A stretch of DNA of 20,719 bases from DYEC01 sp034434695 (GCA_034434695.1 DAOTYY010000077.1:1-20719); one strand, 5' to 3'. Shown: positions 8,842-16,660, counted from the first letter of the stretch. Notes: generated from the sequence alone by a model not told the origin. A program made the numbers and translations.

Positions 8842-8882
8842 CTGGTTGGGTTTATCCAAGCAAGTCGCCTGCCTTGATGAAA

Positions 8883-8891
8883 TGTTATAAT
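8883..8891 (+). promoter_or_regulatory. extended -10 promoter upstream of the GT2 gene
   Basis: TGTTATAAT: a perfect TATAAT (8886-8891) with an extended TGn (8883-8885). No good -35 lies 16-18 bases upstream, which is acceptable for extended -10 promoters. The predicted start near 8898 leaves a leader of about 34 bases before ATG 8932. The leader contains GAGAATTC (8923-8930), identical to the arm of the operator at 11074-11098. Confidence 0.55.
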
Positions 8892-8931
8892 TCAACGCCG
8901 ATTGATTGATCAAACAATTATGGAGAATTCG

Positions 8932-9906
8932 ATGGATTTGTCAATTGTCATCCCTCTGTACAATGAAGAGGAAAATCTGCCGCATCTTTATGAGGCGATT
9001 TTGAAAGCAATGGAGTCATTTAAAGGACAATGGGAGGTTGTTCTAGTGGATGACGGCAGCAGGGATGGCAGTTTGGGCGTATTGGAAAAGATAGCTGCCA
9101 GTGATCCGCTGCGTGTTCGGGTGGTCAGCCTGCGGCGCAATTTTGGACAAACGGCCGCGATTGCTGCTGGAATTGATCACTCGACAGGCGAGATCATTGT
9201 ATTAATGGATGCAGATATGCAAAACGATCCGGCGGATATTCCGATGATGCTCGAAAAGCTTGAGGAAGGGTATGATGTGGTTAGTGGTTGGCGCATTAAG
9301 CGTCAGGATAAGTTGATTACCCGCACTGTGCCTTCACGCATCGCTAACTGGTTGATTTCACAGGTAACGGGGGTTCGCTTGCATGACTACGGTTGTACGC
9401 TGAAGGCTTATCGCCGCGAGGTCCTCACCGGTTTTCGTCTTTATGGGGAGATGCATCGTTTTATTCCGGTTTATGCCAGTTCGGTTGGTGCTCGTATTAT
9501 AGAGGTGCCAGTACAGCACCACCCGCGTAAGTTTGGAAAAGCGAAATACGGGCTCGAACGCACCATTAAAGTGATACTTGATTTATTCACAGTGAAATTT
9601 TTGAGTAGTTATGCCAACAAGCCGATTTACATCTTTGGCGGCAGCGGGCTGGCATTGATTTCCCTCAGTTTTATCATGCTGGCTGGGCTGGCGGTGCGCC
9701 GTCTTTTTGCGGAGATTTCACCTTTTACGTCCCCATTATTTCCGGTTTCCATCATGATTGGCATCCTAGGGGCGCAATCCATTTTGATGGGATTAATTGC
9801 CGAGATGCTCATGCGCACCTATCATGAGTCTCAAGGGAAGCCAACCTACACAGTGCGAAAGACGCTGAACGTCAATGCAGACGTTCCAGCGCGAAAGCGG
9901 AACTGA
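8932..9906 (+). CDS. polyprenyl-phosphate glycosyltransferase, family 2 with C-terminal membrane anchor
   Basis: A 324-residue GT-A transferase of the DPM1/ArnC/GtrB type, which loads a sugar onto undecaprenyl phosphate at the cytoplasmic face. It shows SIVIPLYNEEEN at the N-terminus, VDDGSRDGS at 39-47, the metal-binding DAD at 93-95 within MDADMQNDP, then SLRRNFGQTAA and the GCTLKAYRR stretch. Two hydrophobic helices in the last 100 residues (beginning near PIYIFGGSG and PLFPVSIM) form the usual anchor. ATG 8932 is preferred because GGAGA ends 5 bases before it; ATG 8920 would add four residues. The stop overlaps the next start (TGATG). A GT-C partner using the lipid-linked sugar could be the 7318-8841 product. 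Confidence 0.88.
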   Translation: MDLSIVIPLYNEEENLPHLYEAILKAMESFKGQWEVVLVDDGSRDGSLGVLEKIAASDPLRVRVVSLRRNFGQTAAIAAGIDHSTGEIIVLMDADMQNDPADIPMMLEKLEEGYDVVSGWRIKRQDKLITRTVPSRIANWLISQVTGVRLHDYGCTLKAYRREVLTGFRLYGEMHRFIPVYASSVGARIIEVPVQHHPRKFGKAKYGLERTIKVILDLFTVKFLSSYANKPIYIFGGSGLALISLSFIMLAGLAVRRLFAEISPFTSPLFPVSIMIGILGAQSILMGLIAEMLMRTYHESQGKPTYTVRKTLNVNADVPARKRN

Positions 9907-11039
9907 TGCGCATTCTGGTTCTGGTTCATGAATACCCGCCGGTAGGCGGCGGTGGCGGGCGGGTGGCGCAGGATTTATGCCGTGGTTTGGCGGAACAGGG
10001 GCATCAATTGTATGTTCTGACTGCCCATCACGGCGATTTGCCATTGGAGGAGCAGGAAACCGGCATTCATATTCGCAGGGTTATCTCCGGACGACGCTGG
10101 GCTTTCCGGGCTGATTTACGTGCCATGCTGGGGTATGTGCTGGTCAGCTTCTGGCATGGGCTGGGCATTGTTCACCATTGGAAGCCGGATGTCATTCATG
10201 CGCATTTTGCTGTCCCGGCTGGGGCTGTTGCGCTGGCGCTTTCTATGTTTACAGGCGTGCCGTATATTCTCACGGCGCATCTGGGCGATGTGCCGGGAGG
10301 TGTGCCAGAAAAGACGGGCAGATGGTTTCGCTGGATTTTTCCTTTTACGCCCCCGATTTGGAAGCGGGCGAAGCGTGTTATTGCAGTCAGTCAATTCACG
10401 CGCCAGCTTGCCCAAGCCTGTTACCCTGTCCCGATAGAAGTGATACCTAATGGCGTGGATTTGCAGGTTTTTGACCCCGGTGACTTCCGTTTACAAGATC
10501 CGCCGCGTATTATTTTCGCAGCGCGCTTTATGGCACAGAAGAATCCACTTCAGGTTGTTGAGACTTTGGCTGAGTTGACGGAGTTACCGTGGCAATGCGA
10601 GATGATCGGCGATGGCCCGCTCAAGGAGGAGGTAGAACAGCGTGTTCAGGTATTGGGGCTTCAAGATCGTATTCGGCTGCATGGTTGGGTAACCCCGGAC
10701 GAGGTATTGCAATGGTATCGTCATAGCGATATTCTGTTCATGCCTTCTCTTTCAGAGGGGTTGCCGGTGGCAGGTGTTCAGGCTTTGGCAATGGGGTTGG
10801 CATTGGTAGTCAGTCGAATTGGGGGATGGGTGGATTGCGTTCAGGAAGGAGAAAACGGTTTCATGATGAACCCGCAAGATCGGGCTGGATTTGCAGCAGC
10901 GCTGCGAACACTGTTGAACAACCCGCAGTATTTGCTGGCTGCGCGTCGGGCGAGCCGCGCACTGGCAATGCGCTTTGATCTGAAGCGTGTGGTTGCAGCT
11001 TATGCAGCGATTTTTTCGAGCGTTTCCAAGAAGACCTGA
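9906..11039 (+). CDS. glycosyltransferase family 4 (GT-B fold)
   Basis: A 377-residue GT-B glycosyltransferase. The N-terminal domain begins MRILVLVHEYPP followed by the glycine-rich acceptor loop GGGGGR (14-19). The C-terminal domain shows EVIPNGVDLQVF, FAARFMAQKNP, GDGPLKEEVE and the nucleotide-sugar site PSLSEGLPVAGVQALAMG, the family 4 E(x7)E-type region. The frame starts at ATG 9906, overlapping the GT2 stop by one base, so the two are co-translated. It resembles WcaL/PimB-like mannosyl- or glucosyltransferases, but the sugar cannot be assigned. The 48-base gap after its stop contains the promoter of the next unit and no terminator-like hairpin with a T-run. Confidence 0.88.
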   Translation: MRILVLVHEYPPVGGGGGRVAQDLCRGLAEQGHQLYVLTAHHGDLPLEEQETGIHIRRVISGRRWAFRADLRAMLGYVLVSFWHGLGIVHHWKPDVIHAHFAVPAGAVALALSMFTGVPYILTAHLGDVPGGVPEKTGRWFRWIFPFTPPIWKRAKRVIAVSQFTRQLAQACYPVPIEVIPNGVDLQVFDPGDFRLQDPPRIIFAARFMAQKNPLQVVETLAELTELPWQCEMIGDGPLKEEVEQRVQVLGLQDRIRLHGWVTPDEVLQWYRHSDILFMPSLSEGLPVAGVQALAMGLALVVSRIGGWVDCVQEGENGFMMNPQDRAGFAAALRTLLNNPQYLLAARRASRALAMRFDLKRVVAAYAAIFSSVSKKT

Positions 11040-11051
11040 AAAGAATCTCTC

Positions 11052-11080
11052 TTGACAGATAGTCGGTTTCATGTGAGAAT
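11052..11080 (+). promoter_or_regulatory. predicted promoter of the regulator-wecB-wbp unit
   Basis: A perfect -35 TTGACA (11052-11057), a 17-base spacer and GAGAAT (11075-11080) with an extended TGT (11072-11074). The -10 matches consensus at four of six positions. Transcription would start at about 11086-11088, on the ATG itself, so the mRNA would be leaderless or nearly so. The -10 lies inside the left arm of the inverted repeat at 11074-11098. Confidence 0.6.
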
Positions 11081-11098
11081 TCAAAAAATGAATTCTCA
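11074..11098. promoter_or_regulatory. perfect 9-bp inverted repeat, candidate operator
   Basis: TGAGAATTC (11074-11082), a 7-base spacer, then GAATTCTCA (11090-11098): every position of the arms matches. The repeat covers the -10 box, the likely transcription start and the start codon ATG 11088-11090 of the winged-helix regulator. This is the expected place for an autorepressor site. As RNA only the 3' part would be transcribed, so an operator is more likely than an mRNA hairpin. Confidence 0.6.
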
Positions 11099-11582
11099 AG
11101 TGCCCTCCCAGGATGTTAAACCTCAAGAATATGAGCTGTTGAATGCAATTGCGCAGGACTCAATGGTCACCCAGGCAGGGCTCTCCGCACGTTTAGGGAT
11201 AGCAGTTGGCAGTGTCAATTGGTACATCAAGCGGTTGATCAACCGCGGCTATGTCAAAGTATCCCATCTTGATCGCACACGGCTTAAGTATGACCTGACT
11301 CCCGAAGGGATGCAAGTACTCACTCGGCGCGCTTTTCAGTACATGAAAAGCTCATTACAGGTGTATCGGGAATGGCGAGAAAAGGCAAAGAGGGTGGTTG
11401 GCGAGCTAAAAGCTAAAGGTGTTCAATGCGTTTTTCTGGATGGGGATGATGAGATCATGGATATCTTGCGGTTAACTTGTATTGAAGCTGGTTTGTTGTT
11501 AGAGGAGAAGCCGGGTAGATGGGTCTTACGTCATGTTCTCCAAGATTATTGGATTGTGGAAGAAACTCATGAAGGTGATTAG
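11088..11582 (+). CDS. MarR-like winged-helix regulator of EPS genes with extra C-terminal domain
   Basis: A 164-residue protein. Residues 13-75 form a winged helix: recognition-helix region SARLGIAVGSVNWYIKRL, then a wing ending LKYDLTPEG. This pattern (VNWYIKRLINRGYV plus LTPEG) matches the EPS-associated MarR group commonly found at the head of polysaccharide operons. After a helical linker (about 82-110), residues 111-164 include GVQCVFLDGDDEIMDILRL, which looks like a degenerate remnant of a Rossmann-like sensor domain seen in longer relatives; that last point is inference. ATG 11088 is the only start compatible with the promoter at 11052; a TTG at 11052 coincides with the -35. The gene has no Shine-Dalgarno sequence. 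It overlaps wecB by 14 bases and probably controls this locus. Confidence 0.75.
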   Translation: MNSQVPSQDVKPQEYELLNAIAQDSMVTQAGLSARLGIAVGSVNWYIKRLINRGYVKVSHLDRTRLKYDLTPEGMQVLTRRAFQYMKSSLQVYREWREKAKRVVGELKAKGVQCVFLDGDDEIMDILRLTCIEAGLLLEEKPGRWVLRHVLQDYWIVEETHEGD

Positions 11583-12625
11583 CATCGTTGGAGCGCGTCC
11601 TCAGTTTATCAAAGCCGCCATGCTCTCGCGTGTCTTGCGGGTGCATTGTCAGGAAATTCTGCTGCACACGGGTCAGCATTACGATGACAATATGTCTCAG
11701 GTCTTCTTTGACCAATTGGAATTGCCAGAGCCGGATATTTATCTGGGGGTTGGCAACGGTGGACACGCAGAGCAAACTGGTCGGATGATGATGGGAATTG
11801 AGCAGGTATTGCTCAACGAGCGTCCTGTGGGTGGTGGTGTATGGTGATACAAACTCAACGCTTGCAGGAGCGCTGGCGGCGGCAAAATTACAAGTTAAAG
11901 TTGCGCATGTCGAGGCTGGATTACGCTCCTATCAGCGCTCTATGCCAGAAGAAATCAATCGCGTGTTGTGTGATCACGTCTCTGATGCACTGTTTTGTCC
12001 AACGCAGCAAGCTATGGACAATCTTGCTAGAGAGGGCATCAACAAAGGTGTCTTCGTTGTCGGCGATGTTATGGCAGATGCGTTGTTCCATTTTATTCAG
12101 CTTGCGCCGCGCAAAGTGAATCCATTGGTTGAGTTGGGTTTGCAGCCACGCACCTATGCACTGGTTACAGTGCACCGCGCTGCCAATACCGATGACGTCA
12201 ATCGGCTGGCTGCCATCTTGGATGGATTAAATCGCTTGGAAATGCCGATTGTGTTCCCGGTGCATCCGCGCACCCGTAAGGTAATTGAAAAATCGGGGCT
12301 TTTTACGAAAGACCATGTACGCTTGATAGAACCGGTTGGTTATCTTGAAATGTTACTGCTTGAATCGAATGCGGATTGTATTTTGACTGATTCGGGTGGT
12401 ATGCAAAAAGAGGCATACTGGTTGGGTGTGCGTTGTATCACGTTGCGTGATGAGACCGAATGGATAGAGACGGTTAGGCTGGGGTGGAACAAGTTAGTAG
12501 GCGCAAATGGTGAGGCTATTGTGGATGCTGTGAAAAATTGGCATCCAGTTGGTGAACATCAACCAGTATATGGTGATGGGCATACGGCAGAAAAAATTGG
12601 TGAGATTTTGTTGAATTTTATGTGA
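11569..12625 (+). pseudogene. wecB: UDP-GlcNAc 2-epimerase (WecB/WbpI family), frameshifted
   Basis: This is a non-hydrolysing UDP-sugar 2-epimerase split over two frames. The first part (ATG 11569, VGARPQFIKAAM, HTGQHYDDNMS) runs to LLNERP ending at 11826, then reaches a false stop at 11845-11847. The second resumes at 11828 with WVVVYGDTNSTLAGALAAA and contains HVEAGLRS, EEINRVLCDHVSD, VTVHRAAN, PVHPRTRK and DSGGMQKEA, ending TGA 12623-12625. Joined, about 351 residues, all key motifs are present. The family has P-D-W-V here, so two bases appear lost between 11826 and 11828. It could be a real mutation or an assembly error in GT-rich sequence. GGAAG lies 6 bases before the ATG. In this setting the substrate may be UDP-GlcNAc or UDP-GlcNAc3NAcA (WbpI role). 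Confidence 0.85.
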
Positions 12626-12637
12626 CAGAGGATCAAA

Positions 12638-13243
12638 ATGGCAATTAGAGTTCATCCAACTGCAGAAGTAGCTGAGGATGCCACAATTGGAGATGGCACC
12701 AGCATCTGGCATCATTGTCAGATTCGCCCGCGCGCCCATATCGGACAGAATTGCATATTGGGCAAAGGCGTCTATGTGGATGCTGATGTAACGATTGGGG
12801 ATAACGTCAAAATTCAAAATTACAGCTCGGTTTATCATGGTGTGACATTGGAGGACGGCGTTTTTGTTGGTCCGCATGTTTGCTTTACGAATGACATGCG
12901 ACCACGCGCGATAAACCCGGACGGCACACTGAAAGCGGCTACAGATTGGAAAATTTCCGCAACGCTGGTCAAGCGCGGGGCAGCGTTGGGTGCTAATTCA
13001 ACCATTCGTTGTGGCGTGACGATTGGTGAATGGGCAATGGTTGGTTCGGGGAGTGTGGTGACGCGCGATGTCCCTGCATATGGGCTGGTCTATGGCAACC
13101 CAGCGCGCTTGCATGGGTTTGTTTGCCCCTGCGGCGCTCGATTGACCACAAAAGAAGAAAAGAGCGATAAAGTTATGATGATCTGTCTAGAATGTGGTCA
13201 GCAAATTGAAATCAAAAAATCTATTTGGGAGATGAGCGAATGA
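12638..13243 (+). CDS. wbpD: UDP-3-amino-GlcNAcA N-acetyltransferase (WbpD/WlbB type)
   Basis: A 201-residue left-handed beta-helix acetyltransferase with repeated hexapeptides (IGDGTS, IGQNCI, IGDNVK, LEDGVF) and the signature VGPHVCFTNDMRPRA (78-91) typical of the group that acetylates the 3-amine of UDP-2-acetamido-3-amino sugars using acetyl-CoA. After the helix-capping YGNPAR, a C-terminal extension carries CPC (163-165) and CLEC (183-186), a likely small zinc ribbon common in this subfamily. ATG 12638 follows AGAGGA by 5 bases. The stop overlaps the next start (ATGA). The aminotransferase next door provides the amine it would acetylate, which supports the assignment. Confidence 0.87.
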   Translation: MAIRVHPTAEVAEDATIGDGTSIWHHCQIRPRAHIGQNCILGKGVYVDADVTIGDNVKIQNYSSVYHGVTLEDGVFVGPHVCFTNDMRPRAINPDGTLKAATDWKISATLVKRGAALGANSTIRCGVTIGEWAMVGSGSVVTRDVPAYGLVYGNPARLHGFVCPCGARLTTKEEKSDKVMMICLECGQQIEIKKSIWEMSE

Positions 13244-14319
13244 TCAGCATGGCAAAACCTCTGATGGGGGAAGAAGAAAAACAAGCTGTTTGGGAAGTGC
13301 TTGAGTCAGGCATTATTGCCCAGGGCCCACGCGTAAAAGCGTTCGAGGAAGCATTTGCGACAATGTGCGAAACCCGCTTTGCGATTGCTACATCCTCTGG
13401 TACCACAGCATTACATGTAGCATTACTGGCGCATCAAATTGGTCCCGGCGATGAAGTTATCACCTCACCGTTCACGTTTATTGCCTCCGCGAACAGCGTG
13501 GTATATGTTGGCGCTCGTCCCGTGTTTGTGGATATTGATCCCCGCACGTTTAATCTGGATGTTAATCAGATTGAAGCAGCGATCACGCCGCGTACCAAAG
13601 CCATCCTACCGGTACACCTGTTTGGATTGAGTTGTAACATGGAAGCTATCATGGAGCTTGCCGGCAAATATAATCTGGCGGTAATAGAAGATGCCTGCCA
13701 GAGTCACGGGGCGACATTCAAGGGTCGCAAAGTGGGTTCATTTGGTACGGGGACGTTTTCCCTGTATCCGACCAAAAATATCACTTCTGCTGAGGGTGGA
13801 ATGATCACCACGAACGAGCCGGCAATTGATGAGGCTTGCCGCGTCATTCGCAATCATGGGATGCGAGTGCGTTATTACCATGATGAATTGGGTTACAATT
13901 TTCGCATGACGGATGTCCATGCAGCGATTGGGCTGGCTCAAATTGGAAAGCTGGAGAAGTTCAATGCCAGGCGGCGGCAAAATGCGGCATTTTATGATCA
14001 GAATCTAAAGGGCGTAATAACGCCGTATGTTCCGGAAGGATATGGACATGTGTATCATCAGTACACAGTACGCGTGCCGGACGGTAAACGAGATGCGCTG
14101 CGCGAATATCTGAAACGCATGGAGATTGGCAGCGAAGTGTATTACCCGGTGCCGATTTATCGCCAGAAGTTCTATGTTAACGAATTAGGGTATCACATGG
14201 AACTGCCGGAAACAGAGAAAGCCGCTGCTGAAGTGCTTTCGCTGCCGGTTCATCCTGCTTTGACGCAGAGCGATTTGGAAGCGGTTGTGTTGGCAGTGAA
14301 TACTTTTATGGGAGCTTAA
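13240..14319 (+). CDS. wbpE: UDP-3-keto-sugar aminotransferase, DegT/DnrJ/EryC1/StrS family (WbpE type)
   Basis: A 359-residue PLP-dependent aminotransferase. The lysine expected to hold PLP is K179 in LYPTKNITSAEGG, and the pyridine-binding D151 lies in VIEDACQSHGA. SSGTTALHVAL (52-62) and SPFTFIASANS (76-86) are further family blocks. In the Wbp pathway this enzyme transfers an amine from glutamate to C3 of UDP-3-keto-GlcNAcA. ATG 13240 overlaps the wbpD stop and has GGGAGA a few bases upstream; an upstream TTG at 13225 is less likely. It lies between the acetyltransferase and the oxidoreductase, the enzymes acting after and before it. Confidence 0.9.
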   Translation: MISMAKPLMGEEEKQAVWEVLESGIIAQGPRVKAFEEAFATMCETRFAIATSSGTTALHVALLAHQIGPGDEVITSPFTFIASANSVVYVGARPVFVDIDPRTFNLDVNQIEAAITPRTKAILPVHLFGLSCNMEAIMELAGKYNLAVIEDACQSHGATFKGRKVGSFGTGTFSLYPTKNITSAEGGMITTNEPAIDEACRVIRNHGMRVRYYHDELGYNFRMTDVHAAIGLAQIGKLEKFNARRRQNAAFYDQNLKGVITPYVPEGYGHVYHQYTVRVPDGKRDALREYLKRMEIGSEVYYPVPIYRQKFYVNELGYHMELPETEKAAAEVLSLPVHPALTQSDLEAVVLAVNTFMGA

Positions 14320-14321
14320 CA

Positions 14322-15347
14322 GTGAAAACGCGCGTGGCAGTGATTGGCGTGGGTTCGATGGGCAGAAACCATGCCCGTGTATATGACGAATTGCCTGAAG
14401 CGGAGCTGGTGGCGGTCTCTGATTCAAGCCCGGCAGTGGCGCAGGCGGTGGGTGATCAATATGATGTTCCCGCCTATACCGACTACCGGGAGCTCCTAGA
14501 CAATGAGAAGCCTGAAGCGGTAACGATCGCTGTGCCAACGGCTTTGCATGAAGAAGTGGGACTGGCGGCGTTGGAAGCTGGCGCGCACGTGTTGATTGAA
14601 AAACCAATTGCTGCTACCGTTGAACAGGGCAAAACCCTGATTGCAAAGGCTAATGCATTGGGACGAGTGTTGATGGTAGGGCACATTGTGCGTTTCAATC
14701 CGGCGATACAGGCGCTCAAGCAACGTTTACAGGCTGGTCAACTGGGGCGAATCTTTCAAGTTTTTTGCCGCCGGGCGGGTCCCTTCCCGGCACGCATTCG
14801 TGATGTGGGTGTAGTGGTAGACCTGGCGCCACATGATGTGGATATCATGCGTTTTCTGACTGGACACGAACCTGACCGAGTTTACGCCGAACTTGCCAGG
14901 CGCATTCATACTGATCATGAGGATTTAATGTTTGGTTTATTGCACTTTCCGGATGGGATTACTGGAGCGCTTGAAATCAACTGGTTGACGCCTACGAAAT
15001 TGCGTGAGGTATTGGTGTTGGGTGAGCGTGGTATGTTTCGGGTAGATGACCTTATGCAGGATTTGTACTTTTATGAAAATGCCCATGCCAGTGGTACAAC
15101 CTGGGAAACTCTGGCGCATCTCAAGGGGGTTAGTGAGGGCAGTATGACCCGTTTCGCATTACAGCGTTATGAGCCTTTGAAAGCCGAGTTGCAGGCGTTT
15201 CTCAAAGCAGTACGCGGTGAGGCAGAGGTTCCTGTAAGCGGCGAGGATGGGCTGGCAGCGCTGCGGCTGGCGCTGATGCTGATCGAGTCCGGAATGCAAC
15301 ACCGGGTGATTGAAGTAAAAAAGTGTGATGAGTGGAGGAAGTCGTGA
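14322..15347 (+). CDS. wbpB: Gfo/Idh/MocA-family UDP-GlcNAcA 3-dehydrogenase (WbpB type)
   Basis: A 341-residue oxidoreductase. The N-terminal Rossmann motif is GVGSMG (9-14), the family EKP signature is at 93-95, and MVGHIVRFNPA and VVVDLAPHDVDIM (the His-containing active-site helix) follow, ahead of the C-terminal alpha/beta domain. WbpB oxidises C3 of UDP-GlcNAcA to the 3-keto form consumed by WbpE, and in Pseudomonas the two work as a redox-recycling pair. GTG 14322 lies 7 bases after GGAG (14311-14314), two bases past the wbpE stop. The specific substrate is inferred from the wbpD-wbpE-wbpB cluster; the family itself is certain. Confidence 0.87.
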   Translation: MKTRVAVIGVGSMGRNHARVYDELPEAELVAVSDSSPAVAQAVGDQYDVPAYTDYRELLDNEKPEAVTIAVPTALHEEVGLAALEAGAHVLIEKPIAATVEQGKTLIAKANALGRVLMVGHIVRFNPAIQALKQRLQAGQLGRIFQVFCRRAGPFPARIRDVGVVVDLAPHDVDIMRFLTGHEPDRVYAELARRIHTDHEDLMFGLLHFPDGITGALEINWLTPTKLREVLVLGERGMFRVDDLMQDLYFYENAHASGTTWETLAHLKGVSEGSMTRFALQRYEPLKAELQAFLKAVRGEAEVPVSGEDGLAALRLALMLIESGMQHRVIEVKKCDEWRKS

Positions 15348-16660
15348 GGCTGGCTGAACTGCAAGAAAAGATTGAGCAGAAAACGGCGCGTCTGGCAGTG
15401 ATTGGGCTGGGTTATGTTGGCTTGCCGGTGGCAGCCATGTTTGCCGAATCTGGATTTGATGTTTTGGGTGTGGAAATCAAAACGGAACGGGTGGAGAAAA
15501 TCAATGCCGGTCTTTCACCGATTGAAGGTGAAGAGCCAGGATTGGCGGAACTCCTGCACAAGGTGGTTAAGAGCGGGCAACTGCGCGCCACAACAGATTA
15601 CAGTATGATCAGCGATCGGGATGTGATTTTGATTGATGTCGAGACGCCGGTAGATGACCAGCACACGCCGCGTTACGAAGCGTTGCGCGCGTCGCTTAGA
15701 AGCCTGGCGCCGGTATTGAAACCGGGAGCACTGGTAATTGTTGAATCTACAATTGCACCAGGGACAATGTCCAACGTGGTACAACCTTTACTGGAGCAGG
15801 GCAGCGGGCGGCGGGTAAACGATGGTTTTTATCTGGGCAACTGTCCGGAACGGGTGATGCCGGGTAAATTGTTGGCAAACCTGCGCGGGTTGAGCCGCGT
15901 GGTGGGCGGCAGCAGCCCGGAAGTTGCGCTTGCGATGACCGCGTTATACCGGCATATCGTACAGGCTGATCTTGACCCGGTAGATTGGATCACAGCAGAG
16001 CTGGTTAAAACGGTAGAAAATGCTTATCGTGATGTGCAAATCGCCTTTGCCAACGAGGTGGCACTGATCTGCGAGGCGCTGGGCGGGGATGTATGGAAAG
16101 TGCGTGAGCTGGTCAATAAAAGTCCGTATCGGCAGATGCACCTGCCAGGCGCCGGCGTAGGCGGGCACTGTATTCCTAAAGACCCTTGGCTGTTAGCGTA
16201 TGGCGTGCAGGGACAGGATATATCGCTGCGCATGGTGCCGGCGGCCAGGCAGGTTAATGATGATATGCCATTCCACGTGGCTACTCTGCTGGAGCGAACG
16301 CTGGCGCGCGCTGGTCGCTCGCTGCAAGGGGCGCGCGTGCTGGTGTTGGGCTATGCTTATCTAGAGAATTCGGATGATACGCGCAACAGTCCCAGCGAAG
16401 CGCTGGTTGAACATCTGAAAAAGAAGGGCGCTGTGGTAGTGGTGCATGATCCGTATGTTGCAGAATATCAGAAAGACCTGCTGACGTTGGCGGAGGGCTG
16501 TGACGCCGCTGTGTTGATGGTGGCGCACGACGCCTATCGCTCGCTGGATTTTGACGCTCTGCGCTTGCGGATGAGCTTGCCTGTGCTGGTGGATGGGCGC
16601 GGTGTTTTCCGCATTTCTCCGCCGCCAGCTTTTGTTTATGCTTGTGTGGGGGTAGGGTAG
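15344..16660 (+). CDS. wecC: UDP-N-acetyl-mannosaminuronate dehydrogenase-like (WecC type)
   Basis: A 438-residue nucleotide-sugar dehydrogenase, distinct in subtype from the one at 2534. GLGYVG is at 21-26, NCPERVMPGKLL at 166-177, ELVKTVENAYRDVQIAFANE at 219-238, and catalytic C275 in GVGGHCIPKDP. The CPERV(x)PG and ENAYRDV forms are those of WecC, which oxidises UDP-ManNAc to UDP-ManNAcA. The usual VPTP loop is replaced by DVETPVDD. GTG 15344 is chosen because GGAGG (15334-15338) lies 5 bases before it and it overlaps the wbpB stop as GTGA; the in-frame GTG 15332 has no such site. It would use the product of the 2-epimerase if that gene is functional. Confidence 0.85.
   Translation: MRLAELQEKIEQKTARLAVIGLGYVGLPVAAMFAESGFDVLGVEIKTERVEKINAGLSPIEGEEPGLAELLHKVVKSGQLRATTDYSMISDRDVILIDVETPVDDQHTPRYEALRASLRSLAPVLKPGALVIVESTIAPGTMSNVVQPLLEQGSGRRVNDGFYLGNCPERVMPGKLLANLRGLSRVVGGSSPEVALAMTALYRHIVQADLDPVDWITAELVKTVENAYRDVQIAFANEVALICEALGGDVWKVRELVNKSPYRQMHLPGAGVGGHCIPKDPWLLAYGVQGQDISLRMVPAARQVNDDMPFHVATLLERTLARAGRSLQGARVLVLGYAYLENSDDTRNSPSEALVEHLKKKGAVVVVHDPYVAEYQKDLLTLAEGCDAAVLMVAHDAYRSLDFDALRLRMSLPVLVDGRGVFRISPPPAFVYACVGVG

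Noticed and set aside
8874..8879. TTGATG as the -35 of the 8886 promoter
   Set aside because: It is only six to seven bases from the TATAAT box, far too close to act as its -35.
11820..11847. Programmed +1 frameshifting in the 2-epimerase gene
   Set aside because: No recognised slippery codon, internal Shine-Dalgarno stimulator or slow stop codon is placed at the shift, and this family is not known to use recoding. A simple two-base loss explains the alignment better.
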